Shown here: piece after piece, positions 26,722 to 38,152 of the stretch | Numbering within the stretch: position 1 is the first letter of the stretch | Layout: each line of letters starts with the position of its first letter | Assembly: GCA_040901445.1 (NCBI GenBank) | Contig: JBBDYQ010000022.1 | Coordinates: 62,001 to 126,000, forward strand | Source: Thermoleophilaceae bacterium | GTDB taxonomy: Bacteria; Actinomycetota; Thermoleophilia; Solirubrobacterales; Thermoleophilaceae | Reading direction: 5' to 3' | Length of the DNA: 64,000 nucleotides | Made by a program: the position numbers and the translations under genes | Notes under the pieces: generated by a model | What the model was told of the DNA's origin: nothing | Database searches by the model: none | Seen by the model: the letters and a program-made list of their open reading frames with translations, nothing else

Positions 26722-28518
26722 TCAGCGCACCGCGCGCTGCGACAGCACGCCCGCCACCTCCTGCCACCATGCGCGCAACTCGTAGCTGCCGGCATCGCGG
26801 ATGCGCCCGGCGCAGTAGCGCGCAAGCTGCCGCGAGCCGCCCACGGCCACGATCCCCTCACCCAGTACGGCGAACCGGCCGTCCTCGAGCTGCACGAGCG
26901 ATCCGGGCGAGCCGCGCCGCGTGCGCATCTGCCGCAGCACCTCCGAGCCGCCCACGCGCTCGGGGTGCTCGGGGTCGCCGTCGTCGGCGCGCCACGGGCG
27001 CACGGTGAAGATCGCCGGCCGGCCGAGCATGGGCGGCGCGGGCGGCTCGGGCTGCCCGATCGGCCCCTCGCGCCAGCGGCCGAACAGGCCCTCGACCTCG
27101 GCGCGGACGGGCTCGCGCATGAGGATGTGCAGGCGGTCGCCCGCGTCGAGGGTCGTGGAACCACGTGGCAGCAGCGCCTCGTCCCCGCGCACGATCACGC
27201 TCACGAGCGCCTCCCGCGGCAGGCCGAGCTCGTTCACCACCCGGCCCACGATCGCGTCGCCCTCGCGCACGGGGTGCTCGACCACCTCCGCCCCGAGGCG
27301 GCGGATGCGGCCGATCTCGATCAGCGGCCGCGGCAGCGCCGGCTCGCTGGTGGTGAGCCCGAGTGCGCGGGCGAGCGGCTCGAAGGTGGCGCCCTGCAGC
27401 AGGGTGGAGGTGAGCACCACGAAGAAGACGATGTTGAAGAGGGTCTCGCCCTCCCTCACCCCCTCGATGATCGGGAAGGTGGCGAACACCACGGGGATGG
27501 CCCCGCGCAGGCCGGCCCACCCCACGAGCAGGGCCTCGCGCGCGCTGAAGCGCCCTATTCGCGTGGCGGCGAACGCCGCGAGCGGCCGGGCCACGAACAT
27601 CAGCACTCCCGCGATCAGCATGCCGTCGAGCGCCACCTCGTCGAGCTGGCTGGGGAAGACGAGCAGGCCGAGGGTGAGGAAGAGCGCGATCTGGCTGACC
27701 CAGGCCACGCCGGCGTGGAAGTCGCCGACGGTGCGTCGCGCGGGAATCCGCGCGCTGCCCAGCGCGAGCCCGGCGAGGTAGACGGCGAGGAAGCCCGAGC
27801 CGTGCAGCACGTCCGCTGCCCCGTACGCCAGCGCCGCGGCGGCGATGGAGGCCACGGGATAGAGCCCGGTCGTGGCCAGGCTCACCCGGCGGAACGCGGT
27901 CACCGCGAGCCAACCCACCAGGAATCCCACGCCGGCGCCGATCGCGAGCTGCTGGGACACCAGCCCGAGCATGTCCACCGTGCCGTAGCCGGGCTGCTGG
28001 ATCCACTCGATGAACCCCAGGACGAGCAGGATCGCCACCGGGTCGTTGAGGCCCGACTCCGCCTCGAGCGTGCGGGCCAGCCGCCGCTTGAGGCTCGATC
28101 CGCGCAGCACGGAGAAGATCGCGGCGCTGTCGGTGGTCGCCACGATCGAGCCGAGCAGCAGCCCTTCGAGGGTGGAGAGGTCGAGCAGCCAGGCTCCGGC
28201 AAGACCCGTGACCCCGGCGGTGATGAGCGTGCCGACGGTGGCCAGCGAGAGCCCGGTGGGCAGGATCGGGCGGATCTCGTCCCAGCCGGCCGCGAGCCCG
28301 CCCTCGAACAGGATGAGGACGATCGCGATGATGCCGATCGTCCGGGCCAGCTCCACGTCGCCGAACTCGATCCAGCCGAGCCCGTCCGAGCCGATGGCCA
28401 TCCCGAGCAGCAGGAACAGGACCAGGCCGGGCACCCGCAGGCGTCCCGCGACCAGCGTCAGGCCGATGCCCAGCGCGAGCAGCGCGCCGGCGACCAGCAT
28501 GAGTCCTCCCTCGGTCAT
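26722..28518 (-). CDS. CPA1-type K+/H+ (or Na+/H+) antiporter with TrkA-C domain
   Basis: A 598-residue antiporter resembling NhaP2/CvrA. About 12-13 membrane helices span residues 5-390, with the conserved FEGGLAA, VATTDSAAIFSVLR, AESGLNDPVAILLVLGFIEW and LRGAIPVVFATFP segments; the LNDP aspartate is the ion site. A TrkA-C-like regulatory domain follows (about residues 410-490, EVVEHPVREGDAIVGRVV). The C-terminal 100 residues form an extra cytoplasmic region like the CorC/HlyC-type tail of NhaP2. It likely exchanges K+ or Na+ for protons in pH or osmotic control. Confidence 0.88.
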   Translation of the reverse strand: MTEGGLMLVAGALLALGIGLTLVAGRLRVPGLVLFLLLGMAIGSDGLGWIEFGDVELARTIGIIAIVLILFEGGLAAGWDEIRPILPTGLSLATVGTLITAGVTGLAGAWLLDLSTLEGLLLGSIVATTDSAAIFSVLRGSSLKRRLARTLEAESGLNDPVAILLVLGFIEWIQQPGYGTVDMLGLVSQQLAIGAGVGFLVGWLAVTAFRRVSLATTGLYPVASIAAAALAYGAADVLHGSGFLAVYLAGLALGSARIPARRTVGDFHAGVAWVSQIALFLTLGLLVFPSQLDEVALDGMLIAGVLMFVARPLAAFAATRIGRFSAREALLVGWAGLRGAIPVVFATFPIIEGVREGETLFNIVFFVVLTSTLLQGATFEPLARALGLTTSEPALPRPLIEIGRIRRLGAEVVEHPVREGDAIVGRVVNELGLPREALVSVIVRGDEALLPRGSTTLDAGDRLHILMREPVRAEVEGLFGRWREGPIGQPEPPAPPMLGRPAIFTVRPWRADDGDPEHPERVGGSEVLRQMRTRRGSPGSLVQLEDGRFAVLGEGIVAVGGSRQLARYCAGRIRDAGSYELRAWWQEVAGVLSQRAVR

Positions 28519-28558
28519 CGGCGCCCGAGTCTATGGGCGCGGGCCCCCGACCCCGGGC

Positions 28559-29227
28559 TCAGGACAGCTCTGCGAGCCCCCAGAGATCCCGCCACTCGAA
28601 GTCGGGCCGCTCCTCGCCTGGGGCGGGCTCCGCGTGGCGGTTGACCCAGGCGGTGCGCATCCCGAGCCGCTGCGCCGGGCCGATGTCGTACTTGAAGCCG
28701 AAGGCCACGTGAAGGATGTGCTCCGGCGCCTCGCCCACGAGCTCGAGCGCCTTGTGGAACACCTGCTCGGCGGGCTTGTACGCGCCCACGTCCTCGGCCG
28801 CCTGAACGTCGTCGAAGGGCACGTCGATCTGGCGCAGGCTGTGCTCGATGATGTCGCGGTCGGTGTTGGAGACGATCACGAGTCGCAGACCGTGCTCGCG
28901 CGCCGCGCGCAGCGCCGGGGCGGTGTCCGGAAACGGCTGCCAGGCCCGCATGGAGTCCGCCAGCGCCTCCCCGTCGTTGGTGTTCCAGCGGTAGCCGCGC
29001 TCGCCGCACCACTCGCGCAGGGCGTCGGTCAGCACCTCCCGGTAGCGGCGGTAGCGGCCCTGGATCAGCTCGAACTGGATCGCCTCCCAGCGCTCGCGCA
29101 GCACGCGCCCGGGCTCGGGGTCCTCGTCGCCGTTGCGGCGGGCCAGGGAGTACAGGAACGTGCCGAGGCCACCCTCCCAGTCGATGAGGGTGCCGTAGCA
29201 GTCGAAGGTGGCGACGCGGATGCCCAT
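28559..29227 (-). CDS. HAD-superfamily hydrolase (haloacid dehalogenase type II)
   Basis: A 222-residue HAD hydrolase. Motif I is VATFDCYGTLIDWEGG with the nucleophile Asp and acid/base position, motif II is VIVSNTDRD, motif III has the lysine in VGAYKPAEQVF, and motif IV includes HVAFGFKYDIGPA. It fits the L-2-haloacid dehalogenase type II subgroup, but many such proteins are phosphatases. AGGAGGGG lies seven bases before the ATG at 29227. It is divergent from yqeY. Confidence 0.86.
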   Translation of the reverse strand: MGIRVATFDCYGTLIDWEGGLGTFLYSLARRNGDEDPEPGRVLRERWEAIQFELIQGRYRRYREVLTDALREWCGERGYRWNTNDGEALADSMRAWQPFPDTAPALRAAREHGLRLVIVSNTDRDIIEHSLRQIDVPFDDVQAAEDVGAYKPAEQVFHKALELVGEAPEHILHVAFGFKYDIGPAQRLGMRTAWVNRHAEPAPGEERPDFEWRDLWGLAELS

Positions 29228-29241
29228 GCGCGGTCCCCTCC

Positions 29242-29247
29242 TAGAAT
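29242..29247 (+). promoter_or_regulatory. -10 element of the yqeY-phoH-ybeY-era unit
   Basis: TAGAAT lies seven bases before the GTG of yqeY, and the intervening TACGCAT contains no ribosome binding site. Transcription would therefore start at or next to the start codon, giving a leaderless message for the first gene of this cluster. Confidence 0.5.
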
Positions 29248-29254
29248 TACGCAT

Positions 29255-29692
29255 GTGGAGCTCATCGAGCGACTCAAGGCCGACACCGGCGTCGCCCTCA
29301 AGGCGGGCGACCGCGAGCGCGTGGGTGCGCTCCGCATGCTCAGCGCCGCTCTCCAGCAGGCGGAGAAGGACTCCAAGGACGGGGCCGATCACGTGGCCGT
29401 GCTCCAGGGCGAGCGCAAGCGCCGCCTGGAGTCGGCGGCGACCTACCGCGACGCCGGCCGGGACGACCTCGCGGAGGGTGAGCGGCGTGAGGCCGAGCTG
29501 ATCGAGGCATACCTCCCGGCCCAGCTCTCCGACGAGGAGCTGCATGCGATCGTTGGCGACGCCGTGGCCGAGCTCGGGACCGGCTCGCCGCGCGACATGG
29601 GCAAGGTGATGTCCGCGGTCATGCCCAAGGTCGGCGGCCGCGCCGACGGCAAGCGCGTGAGCGCCGTGGTCCAGGAGAAGCTGAGCCCCTGA
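29255..29692 (+). CDS. yqeY: GatB/YqeY domain protein
   Basis: A 145-residue protein of the YqeY family, related to the tail domain of GatB, which binds tRNA. Features: VELIERLKADTGVALKAGD, RVGALRMLSAALQQAEKDSK, and GRDDLAEGERREAELIEAYL with the following AQLSDEEL. The exact role is unknown; a link to tRNA-dependent amidation is plausible. Its stop overlaps the likely start of phoH. Confidence 0.9.
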   Translation: MELIERLKADTGVALKAGDRERVGALRMLSAALQQAEKDSKDGADHVAVLQGERKRRLESAATYRDAGRDDLAEGERREAELIEAYLPAQLSDEELHAIVGDAVAELGTGSPRDMGKVMSAVMPKVGGRADGKRVSAVVQEKLSP

Positions 29693-31728
29693 GAACGCAG
29701 CTGGAGCTCCCCGACGACGTGGCCACGGAGCTGGCCGGGGCCAACGACGCGATCATCCGGACGCTCGAAGGCCATCTCGACTGCGACGTCTTCCTGCGCG
29801 GCAACCTGCTCACCCTCGACGGCGGCGAGGGCGAGGTCGAGATGGCGAAGACCGTGGTGCGCGAGATCTCCGACCTCGTGCGCCAGGGCCACGACATCGC
29901 GCCTGGCACGATCGAGGCCATCACCGGCGCGCTGGACGCGGGCGAGAGCCCCAGCGGCATCCTCGAGGACGTCGTCTGGCGCCACCGTAGCCTCAAGGTC
30001 GCGCCCAAGACGGTCAACCAGAAGCGCTACGTGGACGCCATCCGGCGCCAGACAGTCACGGTGGGCATCGGCCCGGCGGGCACCGGCAAGTCCTTCCTTG
30101 CGGTGGCCATGGCGGTCGCCGCACTCGCGCGCCGCGAGGTCAACCGGATCGTGCTCACCCGCCCCGCCGTCGAGGCCGGCGAGCGCCTCGGCTTCCTGCC
30201 CGGGGACCTCATGGCCAAGGTGGACCCCTACCTGCGCCCGCTCTTCGACGCCCTCTACGACATGCTCGACGCCGAGCGCGTGCACCAGCACCTCGAGCGC
30301 GGCGTGATCGAGATCGCGCCGCTGGCTTTCATGCGCGGTCGCGCGCAGCCGCTGGACACCCTGGTGCTCACGCCGGACGGGTTCGAGCCGATCGGCTCTC
30401 TGCGCGTCGGCGATCTGGTGATCGGCTCCAACGGCCGCCCGACGCCGGTGCTCGGCGTCTACCCGCAGGGTCGCAAGGAGGTTTTCCGAGTTCGGAGCCA
30501 GGACGGCGCCGAGACGCTGTGCTGCGGCGAACACCTGTGGTTCGTCAAGACGGCTTCCGACCGTCGGTACGGCAAGCCGGGTCGGGTGATGGAGACGCGG
30601 AAAATGATCGGTTCGCTCCGTTCCCACCACACACGCCGCTACGAGCTTCCCGTCCTGAGCGCTCCGGTCGAGTTCGAGCCGCGCGACGTCCCGATCGATC
30701 CCTACGCGCTCGGCCTCCTGCTGGGCGACGGCTGCATAACGACCAAGACGACGCCGAGCTTCACGACGACGGACCCGGAGCTGGCGGTCGCGCTCGAGGC
30801 GGCGCTTCCGGGGATCGAGTTGCGGCGCAAGACCGAGGTCGACTACATCCTCGGCCACATCGACGGGGGTCGCGGTGGCGTCATCGTCTCCAACCCGGTG
30901 ACCGTCGCCCTGCGCGATCTGGGGCTGGCCGGCGCGCGATCGAGGACGAAGTTCGTCCCTGAGGACTACCTCTACAACTCACCGGACGTGCGCCTCGGGG
31001 TGCTGCAGGGCCTGCTCGACACTGACGGTGGGCCGGTCATGCAGCAGGCACGCACCTGTCGCGTCCAGTACTCCACGTCCTCACTCCAGCTGGCGGACGA
31101 CGTCATCTTCCTCGTGCGCTCGCTCGGCGGTGTCGCGTACTGCCGGAGGCGTGCCGCGGCGGGCCGCCCGCCGGGTCCCGCCAAAGGGCGCCCGATCTAC
31201 CACCGCTCGGACGCGTTCATCGTCGACATCAGGCTCCCAGCCGGGATGGAGCCCTTCCGCCTGTCACGCAAGCGCGAGATCTATCGTCGGCATGGCGGCG
31301 GCCGGCCAATGCGCTTCATCGATGCGATCGAGCCCGCCGGCGACGCGGAGACGGTATGCATCCAGGTGGCCGCACAGCACTCGCTGTACGTGACCGACGA
31401 CTTCCTCGTCACGCACAACACGCTCAATGACGCCTTCATCATCCTCGACGAGGCCCAGAACACCAGCCCCGAGCAGATGAAGATGTTCCTCACGCGGCTC
31501 GGCTTCAACTCGAAGATGGTCGTCACCGGTGACATCACCCAGATCGATCTCGACAAGGGCCAGAAGTCGGGGCTCGTGCAGGTGGGCGGCATCCTCGAGG
31601 GCGTCGAGGGCATCGGCTTCATCCGCTTCGGCGGCGAGGACGTGGTCCGTCACAAGCTCGTCCAGCGGATCGTGGAGGCCTACGACGAGCACTCGCGCCG
31701 TGGTGGAGATCGAAGCTCCGGCGGCTGA
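29689..31728 (+). CDS. phoH: PhoH-like ATPase interrupted by an intein
   Basis: A PhoH-family P-loop ATPase, linked to RNA metabolism and usually adjacent to ybeY. The N-terminal KH-like region begins around [19 protein letters not shown]; Walker A is [17 protein letters not shown] and Walker B is IILDEAQN. Between FMRGR and [13 protein letters not shown] a 359-residue intein is inserted in frame. After splicing the product is about 320 residues, normal for the family. The start is uncertain: GTG at 29719 cuts into the conserved N-terminus, so I used CTG at 29689, which overlaps the yqeY stop and has AGGAGA ten bases upstream. The 3' end overlaps ybeY. Confidence 0.93.
   Translation: MRTQLELPDDVATELAGANDAIIRTLEGHLDCDVFLRGNLLTLDGGEGEVEMAKTVVREISDLVRQGHDIAPGTIEAITGALDAGESPSGILEDVVWRHRSLKVAPKTVNQKRYVDAIRRQTVTVGIGPAGTGKSFLAVAMAVAALARREVNRIVLTRPAVEAGERLGFLPGDLMAKVDPYLRPLFDALYDMLDAERVHQHLERGVIEIAPLAFMRGRAQPLDTLVLTPDGFEPIGSLRVGDLVIGSNGRPTPVLGVYPQGRKEVFRVRSQDGAETLCCGEHLWFVKTASDRRYGKPGRVMETRKMIGSLRSHHTRRYELPVLSAPVEFEPRDVPIDPYALGLLLGDGCITTKTTPSFTTTDPELAVALEAALPGIELRRKTEVDYILGHIDGGRGGVIVSNPVTVALRDLGLAGARSRTKFVPEDYLYNSPDVRLGVLQGLLDTDGGPVMQQARTCRVQYSTSSLQLADDVIFLVRSLGGVAYCRRRAAAGRPPGPAKGRPIYHRSDAFIVDIRLPAGMEPFRLSRKREIYRRHGGGRPMRFIDAIEPAGDAETVCIQVAAQHSLYVTDDFLVTHNTLNDAFIILDEAQNTSPEQMKMFLTRLGFNSKMVVTGDITQIDLDKGQKSGLVQVGGILEGVEGIGFIRFGGEDVVRHKLVQRIVEAYDEHSRRGGDRSSGG
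30343..31419 (+). mobile_element. Class 3 (WCT) intein with LAGLIDADG homing endonuclease in PhoH
   Basis: A 359-residue in-frame intein. It starts with Ala ([18 protein letters not shown]), not Cys or Ser, and ends VTHN before a Thr +1 extein residue. Block B has CCGEHLW (His64, Trp66). Block F has VCIQV with Cys339 where Asp is usual, and Thr357 precedes the terminal His-Asn. Trp, Cys and Thr at these places define class 3 inteins, in which the block F Cys attacks the N-terminal junction. Two LAGLIDADG motifs are present: [11 protein letters not shown] and [13 protein letters not shown], so the homing endonuclease may be active. It sits ten residues before Walker B, a conserved site in the ATPase. 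Confidence 0.93.
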
Positions 31729-32065
31729 TCTGCGCGACGCCGCCGAGGCGGCGCTCGCGGCGGCCGGGGTGATGGACGGCCACCTGGCGATCGCGCTCGT
31801 GGGCGCGGACGAGATCCGCGTGCTCAACCGCGAGCACCGTGGCCGCGACCGCCCCACCGACGTGCTCTCGTTCCCCATGGACGAGTCCGGGCCCTCGGCG
31901 GGCCCGCGCGAGCTCGGCGACGTGGTCATCTGTCCCGAGCACACCGAGGACCTCGTGGAGGCCGCCGTGCACGGCGTGCTGCACCTCTGCGGCTACGACC
32001 ACGAGGCCGACGGGGGCGAGATGCTGGCGCTGCAGGACCGCGTGGTGGCAAGCCTCCATGCGTAG
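31700..32065 (+). CDS. ybeY: Endoribonuclease YbeY
   Basis: A 121-residue rRNA maturation factor. The zinc motif [14 protein letters not shown] holds the three histidines, preceded by the conserved [19 protein letters not shown]. The family average is about 150 residues, so this is short but complete. The GTG at 31700 (another GTG follows directly) lies within the end of phoH, a 29-base overlap that implies coupling. YbeY and PhoH are commonly neighbours and probably act together on rRNA or RNA quality control. Confidence 0.92.
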   Translation: MVEIEAPAADLRDAAEAALAAAGVMDGHLAIALVGADEIRVLNREHRGRDRPTDVLSFPMDESGPSAGPRELGDVVICPEHTEDLVEAAVHGVLHLCGYDHEADGGEMLALQDRVVASLHA

Positions 32066-32936
32066 CGGCTTCGTAGCCCTGGCCGGCCGCCCGAACGCCG
32101 GCAAGTCCACGCTGCTCAACCGGATCGTGGGCGGCAAGGTCGCGATCGTCTCCGACAAGCCCCAGACCACCCGCCGCGCCGTGCGCGGCATCGCGACCAC
32201 CGCCGAGTGGCAGCTCGTGATCGTGGACCTGCCGGGGGTCCAGCGCCCGCGCGACGTGCTCACCGAGCGGATGCAGCGGCGCGTGGAGCGTGAGCTGGCG
32301 GACGCCGACGGCGTGCTGTTCGTGCTCAACGGGGAGCAGCGGATCGGCCCCGGGGACCGCTTCATCGCGGAGGCGATCAAGCGCGTGGGCCTGCCCGCCG
32401 TCACCGCGCTCAACAAGCTCGACCGGCTGGATCGCCCGCGCACCGTGGAGGGCCTGTCGAGCGCGGCCGGGCTCGAGGTTCAGGGCGAGCTGTTCCCGGT
32501 GAGCGCCCGTACCGGCGATGGCGTGCCGGAGCTGGTGGACGCGCTCGTCGCGTTGCTGCCGGAGGGCCCCCGCCTCTACCCGCCCGAGGACGTCACGGAC
32601 CTGCCCGAGCTCGTGCGCCTGGCCGAGCTCGTGCGCGAGCAGGTGCTGTTGCGCACGCGCGAGGAGCTGCCGCACGCGGTGGAGGTGGAGGTGGCCGAGC
32701 TCGAGGAGCGCGACGACGGCCTGCTGGTGGTGCGGGCCCATGTCTGGACCGAGACCGAGTCGCAGAAGGGCATCGTGATCGGCCAGGGCGGCCGCATGGT
32801 GCGCGCCGTGGGCACGGCGGCGCGCAAGGAGATCGAGGCCGCGCTCGAGCGGCGCGTGCACCTCGACCTCAGCGTCCGCGTGCGCCGCGGCTGGCGCAAG
32901 GACGAGGGTCTGCTCGACCGCCTGGGGATCGAGTGA
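32058..32936 (+). CDS. era: GTPase Era
   Basis: A 292-residue ribosome-assembly GTPase that binds the 3' end of 16S rRNA. G1 is [17 protein letters not shown], the Era-specific switch reads [15 protein letters not shown]3 is DLPGVQ, G4 is NKLD, and the C-terminal KH domain contains [20 protein letters not shown]. The ATG overlaps the ybeY stop by eight bases. It completes the yqeY-phoH-ybeY-era unit of ribosome-maturation genes; a toxin-antitoxin pair follows with its own promoter. Confidence 0.95.
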   Translation: MRSGFVALAGRPNAGKSTLLNRIVGGKVAIVSDKPQTTRRAVRGIATTAEWQLVIVDLPGVQRPRDVLTERMQRRVERELADADGVLFVLNGEQRIGPGDRFIAEAIKRVGLPAVTALNKLDRLDRPRTVEGLSSAAGLEVQGELFPVSARTGDGVPELVDALVALLPEGPRLYPPEDVTDLPELVRLAELVREQVLLRTREELPHAVEVEVAELEERDDGLLVVRAHVWTETESQKGIVIGQGGRMVRAVGTAARKEIEAALERRVHLDLSVRVRRGWRKDEGLLDRLGIE

Positions 32937-32940
32937 GTAG

Positions 32941-32975
32941 CTCATCGTATGAGTGCGTTATACTCATAGGATGAG
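32941..32975 (+). promoter_or_regulatory. vapBC promoter with tandem palindromic operators
   Basis: Two copies of CTCAT-NNN-ATGAG occur at 32941-32953 and 32963-32975, with centres 22 bp apart, about two helical turns. TTATAC at 32958-32963, a -10 candidate, lies between them. The second copy covers the antitoxin ATG at 32971, and the seven-base gap from the -10 to the ATG suggests a leaderless start. The pattern is that of autoregulation by the VapB-VapC complex. Confidence 0.7.
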
Positions 32976-33216
32976 TAAGAGGCTCCAGGTCGTCCTGGAC
33001 GAAGCGGAGTTGCGAGAGATCCGGCGCACGGCGCGAGGGCGCGGTGTCACCGTGTCCGAGTGGGTGCGTTCGGCTCTGCGCGAGGCTCGGCGGGGCGAGC
33101 CCTCGGCAGACGTGGCCACCAAGCTCGAGAGCATTCGCGCCGCCGCCCGCCACGATCTCCCCACGGCGGACATCGACCAGATGCTCGAGGAGATCGAGCG
33201 CGGATATCGCGGGTGA
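32971..33216 (+). CDS. vapB: VapB-type ribbon-helix-helix antitoxin
   Basis: An 81-residue antitoxin. The N-terminal ribbon-helix-helix DNA-binding segment is [20 protein letters not shown] followed by [18 protein letters not shown], and the C-terminal half ([20 protein letters not shown]) is the toxin-neutralising helix. It neutralises the PIN toxin encoded next and represses the shared promoter through two palindromes overlapping its start. The stop overlaps the toxin start in a GTGA. The pair is inserted between era and hisIE, two otherwise unrelated housekeeping genes. Confidence 0.87.
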   Translation: MSKRLQVVLDEAELREIRRTARGRGVTVSEWVRSALREARRGEPSADVATKLESIRAAARHDLPTADIDQMLEEIERGYRG

Positions 33217-33632
33217 CGGCGGGCGCAATGGCGGCGGTTGTCTTCGTCGACTCCAACGTGCCGATGTATCTCGTCGGCGCACCTCACCCCAACAAGTCGG
33301 ACGCCCAGCGGCTGCTCGAGCAGGCGGTTTCCGCCCGTGAGCGTCTCGTCACCGATGCCGAGGTCCTTCAGGAGATCTGTCATCGCTACGCGGCCATCGG
33401 CCGGCGCGACGCCATCCAACCGGCGTTCGACGCGGTCTTACGCGTCGTCGACGAGGTGCTGCCGGTCACGCGGGAGGACGTCGAGTCGGCGAAGGACGTG
33501 CTGCTCGGCACCCGGGAGTTGTCGGCGAGGGACGCGCTGCACGTCGCGGTGATGTCCCGCCACGGGATCGGCCGCATCATGACCTTCGATCGCGGCTTCG
33601 ACGTCCAGCCCGGCATCGAGCGCATCTCCTAG
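33213..33632 (+). CDS. vapC: VapC-type PIN-domain RNase toxin
   Basis: A 139-residue PIN-domain ribonuclease. The acidic magnesium-binding residues are visible: [12 protein letters not shown] (first Asp), the Glu in [24 protein letters not shown], and TFDRGFDVQ at the C-terminus. The GTG at 33213 overlaps the antitoxin stop; ATG at 33228 is an alternative start. The family cleaves tRNA or rRNA when freed from the antitoxin; the target here is unknown. Confidence 0.88.
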   Translation: MTAGAMAAVVFVDSNVPMYLVGAPHPNKSDAQRLLEQAVSARERLVTDAEVLQEICHRYAAIGRRDAIQPAFDAVLRVVDEVLPVTREDVESAKDVLLGTRELSARDALHVAVMSRHGIGRIMTFDRGFDVQPGIERIS

Positions 33633-33664
33633 GCGTGCGCGCACGGCCGCGTAACCTCTCCTCG

Positions 33665-34244
33665 ATGGACGCGATCGCCTTCGACGAGCGCGGCCTCGTC
33701 CCGTGCGTGGTTCAGGACTGGCGCACGGGCGAGGTCCTCACCCTCGCTTACATGAACGAGGAGTCCCTTGCGCGCACGCGCGAGTCCGGCGAGGCCTGGT
33801 TCTGGAGCCGCTCGCGCGGCGAGCTCTGGCACAAGGGCGCCACGTCGGGCAACGTGCAGCGCGTGAGAGGGCTGCGCTACGACTGCGACGAGGACGCCCT
33901 GGTCCTGCTGGTGGACCCGGCCGGCCCCGCCTGCCACACGGGCGAGCGGAGCTGCTTCTACCGGGGCGACATGGAGCCCGCCCCGCACGAGGCGCTGCCC
34001 GCCCTCGCGCGCACCATCGAGCAGCGCCGCGGCGCGGACGCGGGCGAGAGCTACACCGCGCGCCTGCTGGCCGATCCCGCCCACATCGGCGAGAAGGTGC
34101 GAGAGGAGGCGGAGGAGGTGGCCCGCGCGGCGGGGGAGGAGTCCGACGAGCGCGTGCGCGAGGAGGCCGCCGACGTGCTCTACCACCTCGCCGTGCTGCT
34201 GGCCGCGCGCGGGCTCGCCTTCGAGGACGCCTTCGAGGTGCTCA

Positions 34245-34261
<17 letters not shown>
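33665..34261 (+). CDS. hisIE: Bifunctional HisIE (PR-AMP cyclohydrolase / PR-ATP pyrophosphatase)
   Basis: A 198-residue fusion catalysing steps 2 and 3 of histidine synthesis. The HisI domain (1-105) has [37 protein letters not shown] and [12 protein letters not shown], with its zinc and magnesium ligands. The HisE domain (about 110-198) has [11 protein letters not shown] and [14 protein letters not shown], the typical pyrophosphohydrolase helices. TAACCT at 33652-33657 lies seven bases before the ATG with no Shine-Dalgarno site. Its end overlaps trpE by 17 bases, linking histidine and tryptophan synthesis in one unit. Confidence 0.93.
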
Positions 34262-36285
<2,024 letters not shown>

Positions 36286-36286
<1 letters not shown>

Positions 36287-37314
36287 TGGCCAACCCGGTC
36301 CTCACACGCGCCATCGACACGGTCGCCTCCGGCCGCCACCTCGGCTCGGACGAGGCCGCCGCGGTCCTGCGAGAGATCATGGAGGGCAACGCTTCCGAGT
36401 CCGAGACGGCAGGCTTCCTCGTGGGCCTGCGCACGAAGGGCGAGACGGTCGCGGAGATCGTGGGCCTGGCGCGCACGATGCGCGAGCTGGCCCGCCGGGT
36501 GGAGCCCGCCCGCGACGGCCTGCTCGACACCGCGGGCACCGGTGGCGGCGCGCTCACCTTCAACGTGTCCACCACCGCCGCGCTCGTCGCGGCCGGGGCG
36601 GGGTGCCCCGTGGCCAAGCACGGCAACCGCTCCAGCACCAGCCAGTGCGGCTCCGCCGACGTGATCGAGGCGCTCGGGGCCCGTATCGACCTCGAGCCCG
36701 GCGCCGTGGCCGCCTGCATCGACGAGCTGGGCTTCGGCTTCATGTTCGCCCCGCTGCACCACCCGGCGATGAAGCACGTCGTGCCGGTTCGCAAGGCGCT
36801 CGCGGTGCGCACGATCTTCAACTTCCTCGGCCCGCTCACCAACCCCGCGGGCGCGGCCCACCAGGTGATCGGCGTCTCCGACCCCGCCTACGTCGAGGTG
36901 GTTGCGGCGGCGCTCGGAGAGCTCGGCGGCGCCAGTGCGCTGGTAGTGTCGAGCGAGGATGGGCTGGACGAGATCAGCGTCTCCGCGCCGACCCGCGTGG
37001 TCGAGGTGAGGGACGGCCGCATGGAGAGCTTCAGCGTGTCCCCCGAGGCGCTGGGCGTGGAGCCCGCGCCGCTCGACGAGCTCGGCGCCGGCACGCCCGA
37101 CCAGAACGCCGCCATCACCCGTGCGGTGCTCGACGGCGAGCCCGGTGGTCCACGCGCCGTCACGCTCATGAACGCCGGCGCGGCCATCTACGCGGCCGGC
37201 CGCGCGGACACCATGGCCGAAGGCGCGGCCGCGGCCGCGGCGGCCATCGACTCGGGCGCGGCCCGCGAGCTGCTGGAGCGCTTCGTGGCCCGCACCCGGG
37301 AGCTGGCCGCGTGA
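36286..37314 (+). CDS. trpD: Anthranilate phosphoribosyltransferase
   Basis: A 342-residue enzyme transferring phosphoribose from PRPP to anthranilate. PRPP-binding GTGGGALTFNVSTTAA replaces the more usual GTGGD, a variation that keeps the glycine-rich loop. KHGNRSSTSQCGSADVIEAL, HHPAMKHVVPVRKAL and RTIFNFLGPLTNPAG are all present. The ATG shares a base with the trpG stop, and the stop overlaps the trpC start. Confidence 0.95.
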
Positions 37315-38108
37315 CCGTGCGGCTGGACGACCTCGTCGGCGCCACCCGCCGGCGCCTCGAGGCGCGCAAGCGGGAGGTCCCGCTCCCCGAGCTCGAGCGC
37401 CGCATCGGCGAGGGCGGCCTCGCCCGCCCCTTCCGCGAGGCGCTGTCGCACCCCGGCACGTCCCTGATCGCCGAGCACAAGCGGCGCTCTCCGTCGGCGG
37501 GCACCATCCGCGAGGGCGCCACCGTCGTCGACATCGTCCGCGCCTATGAGCGCGGCGGCGCGGCGGCGCTGTCGATCCTCACGGAGGAGGCGCACTTCGG
37601 CGGCTCGCTGGCGGACCTCGACGAGGCCCGCGCCGCCTGCGACCTCCCGATCCTGCGCAAGGACTTCACGGTGGACCCCTACCAGCTGTACGAGGCCAAG
37701 GCGGCGGGCGCGGACGCGATCCTGCTGGTGGTGGGCAGCCTGCGTTCCGACGACCTCGCCTCCCTCTACGCGGAGACCCGGCGGCTGGACCTCGACGCGA
37801 TCGTGGAGATCCACGACGAGGCGGAGCTGGAGGCCGCGCTCGAGATCGACGCCGACGTGATCGGCATCAACAACCGCAACCTCGAGGACTTCTCGGTGGA
37901 CATCGGCCGCACCTTCGAGCTGCTGGCCGACGTGCCGGCCGGCAAGACCGTCGTCTCCGAGTCCGGCATCGCCTCGCGCGTCCAGGTGGACGAGCTCGAG
38001 GCGGTGGGCGTGGACGCGATCCTGGTGGGGGAGACCGTCATGCGCGCACCGGACCCCGAGGCCGCGGTGCGCGAGCTCAGCAGGTTCGAAGAGCCCACGC
38101 AGGCCTGA
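37311..38108 (+). CDS. trpC: Indole-3-glycerol phosphate synthase
   Basis: A 265-residue TIM-barrel enzyme converting CdRP to indole-3-glycerol phosphate. Key motifs: LIAEHKRRSPSAG with the catalytic lysine, LSILTEEAHFGGSLADL, LRKDFTVDPYQLYEAKAAGA, IGINNRNLEDFSVD and VVSESGI. The GTG overlaps the trpD stop. The next trp gene (trpF) lies 5.8 kb downstream, after a cell-envelope module. Confidence 0.95.
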   Translation: MTVRLDDLVGATRRRLEARKREVPLPELERRIGEGGLARPFREALSHPGTSLIAEHKRRSPSAGTIREGATVVDIVRAYERGGAAALSILTEEAHFGGSLADLDEARAACDLPILRKDFTVDPYQLYEAKAAGADAILLVVGSLRSDDLASLYAETRRLDLDAIVEIHDEAELEAALEIDADVIGINNRNLEDFSVDIGRTFELLADVPAGKTVVSESGIASRVQVDELEAVGVDAILVGETVMRAPDPEAAVRELSRFEEPTQA

Positions 38109-38152
38109 CGAACGTGATCCGCGGGGTTGCGGGTCTGCGTAACCTAGGGTCG

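Noticed and set aside
29689-31728. Prophage or phage remnant suggested by a PhoH gene with an intein
   Set aside because: The neighbours yqeY, ybeY and era are core chromosomal genes in normal order; only the intein itself looks acquired.
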